Assembly: GCA_004322005.1 (NCBI GenBank)
Contig: SCRF01000049.1
Coordinates: 1 to 64,000 of the forward strand
Length of the DNA stretch: 64,000 nucleotides
Reading direction: 5' to 3'
Source of the DNA: Rhodanobacter sp.
GTDB lineage: Bacteria; Pseudomonadota; Gammaproteobacteria; Xanthomonadales; Rhodanobacteraceae
Shown one piece after another: positions 63,050 to 64,000 of this stretch (position 1 is its first letter; the number at the start of each line of letters is the position of its first letter). Position numbers and translations under genes: made by a program. The notes under the pieces are model-generated. The model saw nothing but the letters and a program-made list of their open reading frames with translations. It was not told the DNA's origin and did no database searches.

Positions 63050-64000
63050 TCATGCCGACGGCGTGCCCTGCACCACGATCTTGCCCAGCCCCAGCGACTT
63101 GTTGCGGGGCTGGCGCGACAGGCGGCCGGCGGCATTGCGGGCGATCTCGCGGTAGCGTGCGGCGAGCTCCGAATCGGGCATCGCCGCCACGGTGGGGTTG
63201 CCGCTGTCGGCCTGCTCGCGGATGCGGATGTCCAGCGGCAGCGAGCCCAGGTACGGCACCCCGTACTGCGCCGCCATCCGCGCGCCGCCGCCCTCGCCGA
63301 AGATGTGTTCCTCGTGGCCGCAGTTCGAGCAGACATGGGTGGCCATGTTTTCCACGATGCCCAGCACCGGTACCTCGACCTTCTCGAACATCTTCAGTGC
63401 CTTGCGCGCATCCAGCAGGGCGATGTCCTGCGGCGTGGTGACGATCACCGCGCCGGCCACTGGCACTTTCTGCGACAGCGTGAGCTGGATGTCGCCGGTG
63501 CCCGGCGGCAGATCGACGATCAGGTAGTCGAGCTGTTCCCAGCGGGTGTCGCCGATCAGCTGCATCATCGCCTGGGTCACCATCGGGCCGCGCCAGATCA
63601 TCGGCGTGTCCTCCTCGACCAGAAAGCCGATCGACATCACCGGCATGCCGTGCGCCTGCATCGGGATGATGCTCTTGCCATCCGGCGAGGCCGGCTTGCC
63701 GTGCACGCCCAGCATCAGCGGCTGGCTGGGACCGTAGATGTCCGCGTCCATCACGCCGACCCTGGCGCCTTCGGCCTGCAGCGCCAGCGCCAGGTTGGCC
63801 GACACCGTGGACTTGCCCACGCCGCCCTTGCCGGAGGCCACCACGATGATGTTCTTCACCTCCGGCAGCGGCCCCAGCGTGCCCTGCACCTTGTGCACGT
63901 GAATGCGGCTGGCGATCGAGACGGCGGCCGACTCGATCGCCGGATCGGCCTCCAGCGCCTGGCGCACGCGTGCGGCCAGGCGGTCGGCCGCGCCGGCTGC
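63050..64000 (-). CDS. apbC: Iron-sulfur cluster carrier protein ApbC/Mrp (5' end outside window)
   Basis: ApbC/Mrp is a P-loop ATPase that carries Fe-S clusters to target enzymes. The visible 316 residues have the deviant Walker A VASGKGGVGKSTVSANLALA, VMDADIYGPSQPLMLG, LIVDLPPGTGDIQLTLSQ and the cluster-binding CxxC in THVCSNCGHEEH. The frame stays open to the right edge (AADRLAARVRQALEADPAIE), so the N-terminal MIP18-like part continues beyond it; an internal GTG start near 63967 is unlikely. Confidence 0.93.
   Translation of the reverse strand, partial: AAGAADRLAARVRQALEADPAIESAAVSIASRIHVHKVQGTLGPLPEVKNIIVVASGKGGVGKSTVSANLALALQAEGARVGVMDADIYGPSQPLMLGVHGKPASPDGKSIIPMQAHGMPVMSIGFLVEEDTPMIWRGPMVTQAMMQLIGDTRWEQLDYLIVDLPPGTGDIQLTLSQKVPVAGAVIVTTPQDIALLDARKALKMFEKVEVPVLGIVENMATHVCSNCGHEEHIFGEGGGARMAAQYGVPYLGSLPLDIRIREQADSGNPTVAAMPDSELAARYREIARNAAGRLSRQPRNKSLGLGKIVVQGTPSA

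Overview
The window is high-GC DNA from a gammaproteobacterium of the Xanthomonadales/Lysobacterales, most likely Rhodanobacteraceae (Rhodanobacter or Dyella-like). The clues are a yheS-rpfE-recJ operon like that of Xanthomonas, the conserved prmB-aroC-asd-fimV-truA-trpFBA-accD run, an AguA/AguB pair, a Zur-linked zinc locus and many short palindromic repeats. The genus is inference; no rRNA is present.

Layout. At 0.2-9.0 kb lie recJ, rpfE, an ABC-F ATPase, a small exported protein, the agmatine-to-putrescine genes aguA/aguB and a TraB-family membrane protein. At 9.1-23.0 kb a 13.8-kb integrative element splits a tRNA-Leu(UAA) gene at its anticodon loop. The 5' half is at 9095-9138, the 3' half at 22964-23018, and the element's tyrosine integrase sits beside the right end. 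At its left end the element carries an intact tRNA-Leu(UAA) interrupted by a group I intron at exactly the anticodon-loop site the integrase targets. Its cargo is a cell-surface signalling operon: ECF sigma factor, FecR, STN-domain TonB receptor and an S9 peptidase resembling lasso-peptide isopeptidases. No lasso precursor or maturation genes are seen. Next come decayed relaxase fragments, a Fic protein and a HigBA-like toxin-antitoxin pair.

At 23.2-28.5 kb are ribosomal protein Thx, a VapBC pair, a remnant of a type I restriction gene, a zinc locus (CDF transporter, MerC-like protein, Zur with a clear palindromic box) and gltX. At 28.7-30.4 kb are a glycosyltransferase and a PAP2 phosphatase. 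At 30.6-41.0 kb, all on the minus strand, is the amino-acid cluster accD, trpA, trpB, trpF, truA, fimV, asd, aroC, prmB. At 41.2-46.4 kb are psd, a hypothetical gene, an MltD-like transglycosylase, a membrane/TPR protein and greB.

At 46.4-49.2 kb is an ECF42-type sigma factor with two YCII/DGPF proteins and a VOC protein. At 49.5-53.8 kb are an EamA transporter, an exported protein, a HicAB pair with a scrambled toxin, small membrane proteins and a DUF3025 gene. At 53.8-64 kb are rimO, a dienelactone hydrolase, a HIT protein, a complete 5-oxoproline salvage operon (pxpB, pxpC, pxpA, DUF969 and DUF979 membrane proteins, pcp), a lipoprotein, dcd and the apbC/mrp gene, which runs off the right edge.

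Several repeat families are visible. One 63-nt element sits in frame four times inside recJ. A 171-173 bp MITE-like element occurs twice and has target-site duplications. A hairpin family contains the GTAGGAGC arm. A perfect 35-bp inverted repeat fills the prmB/psd promoter gap.
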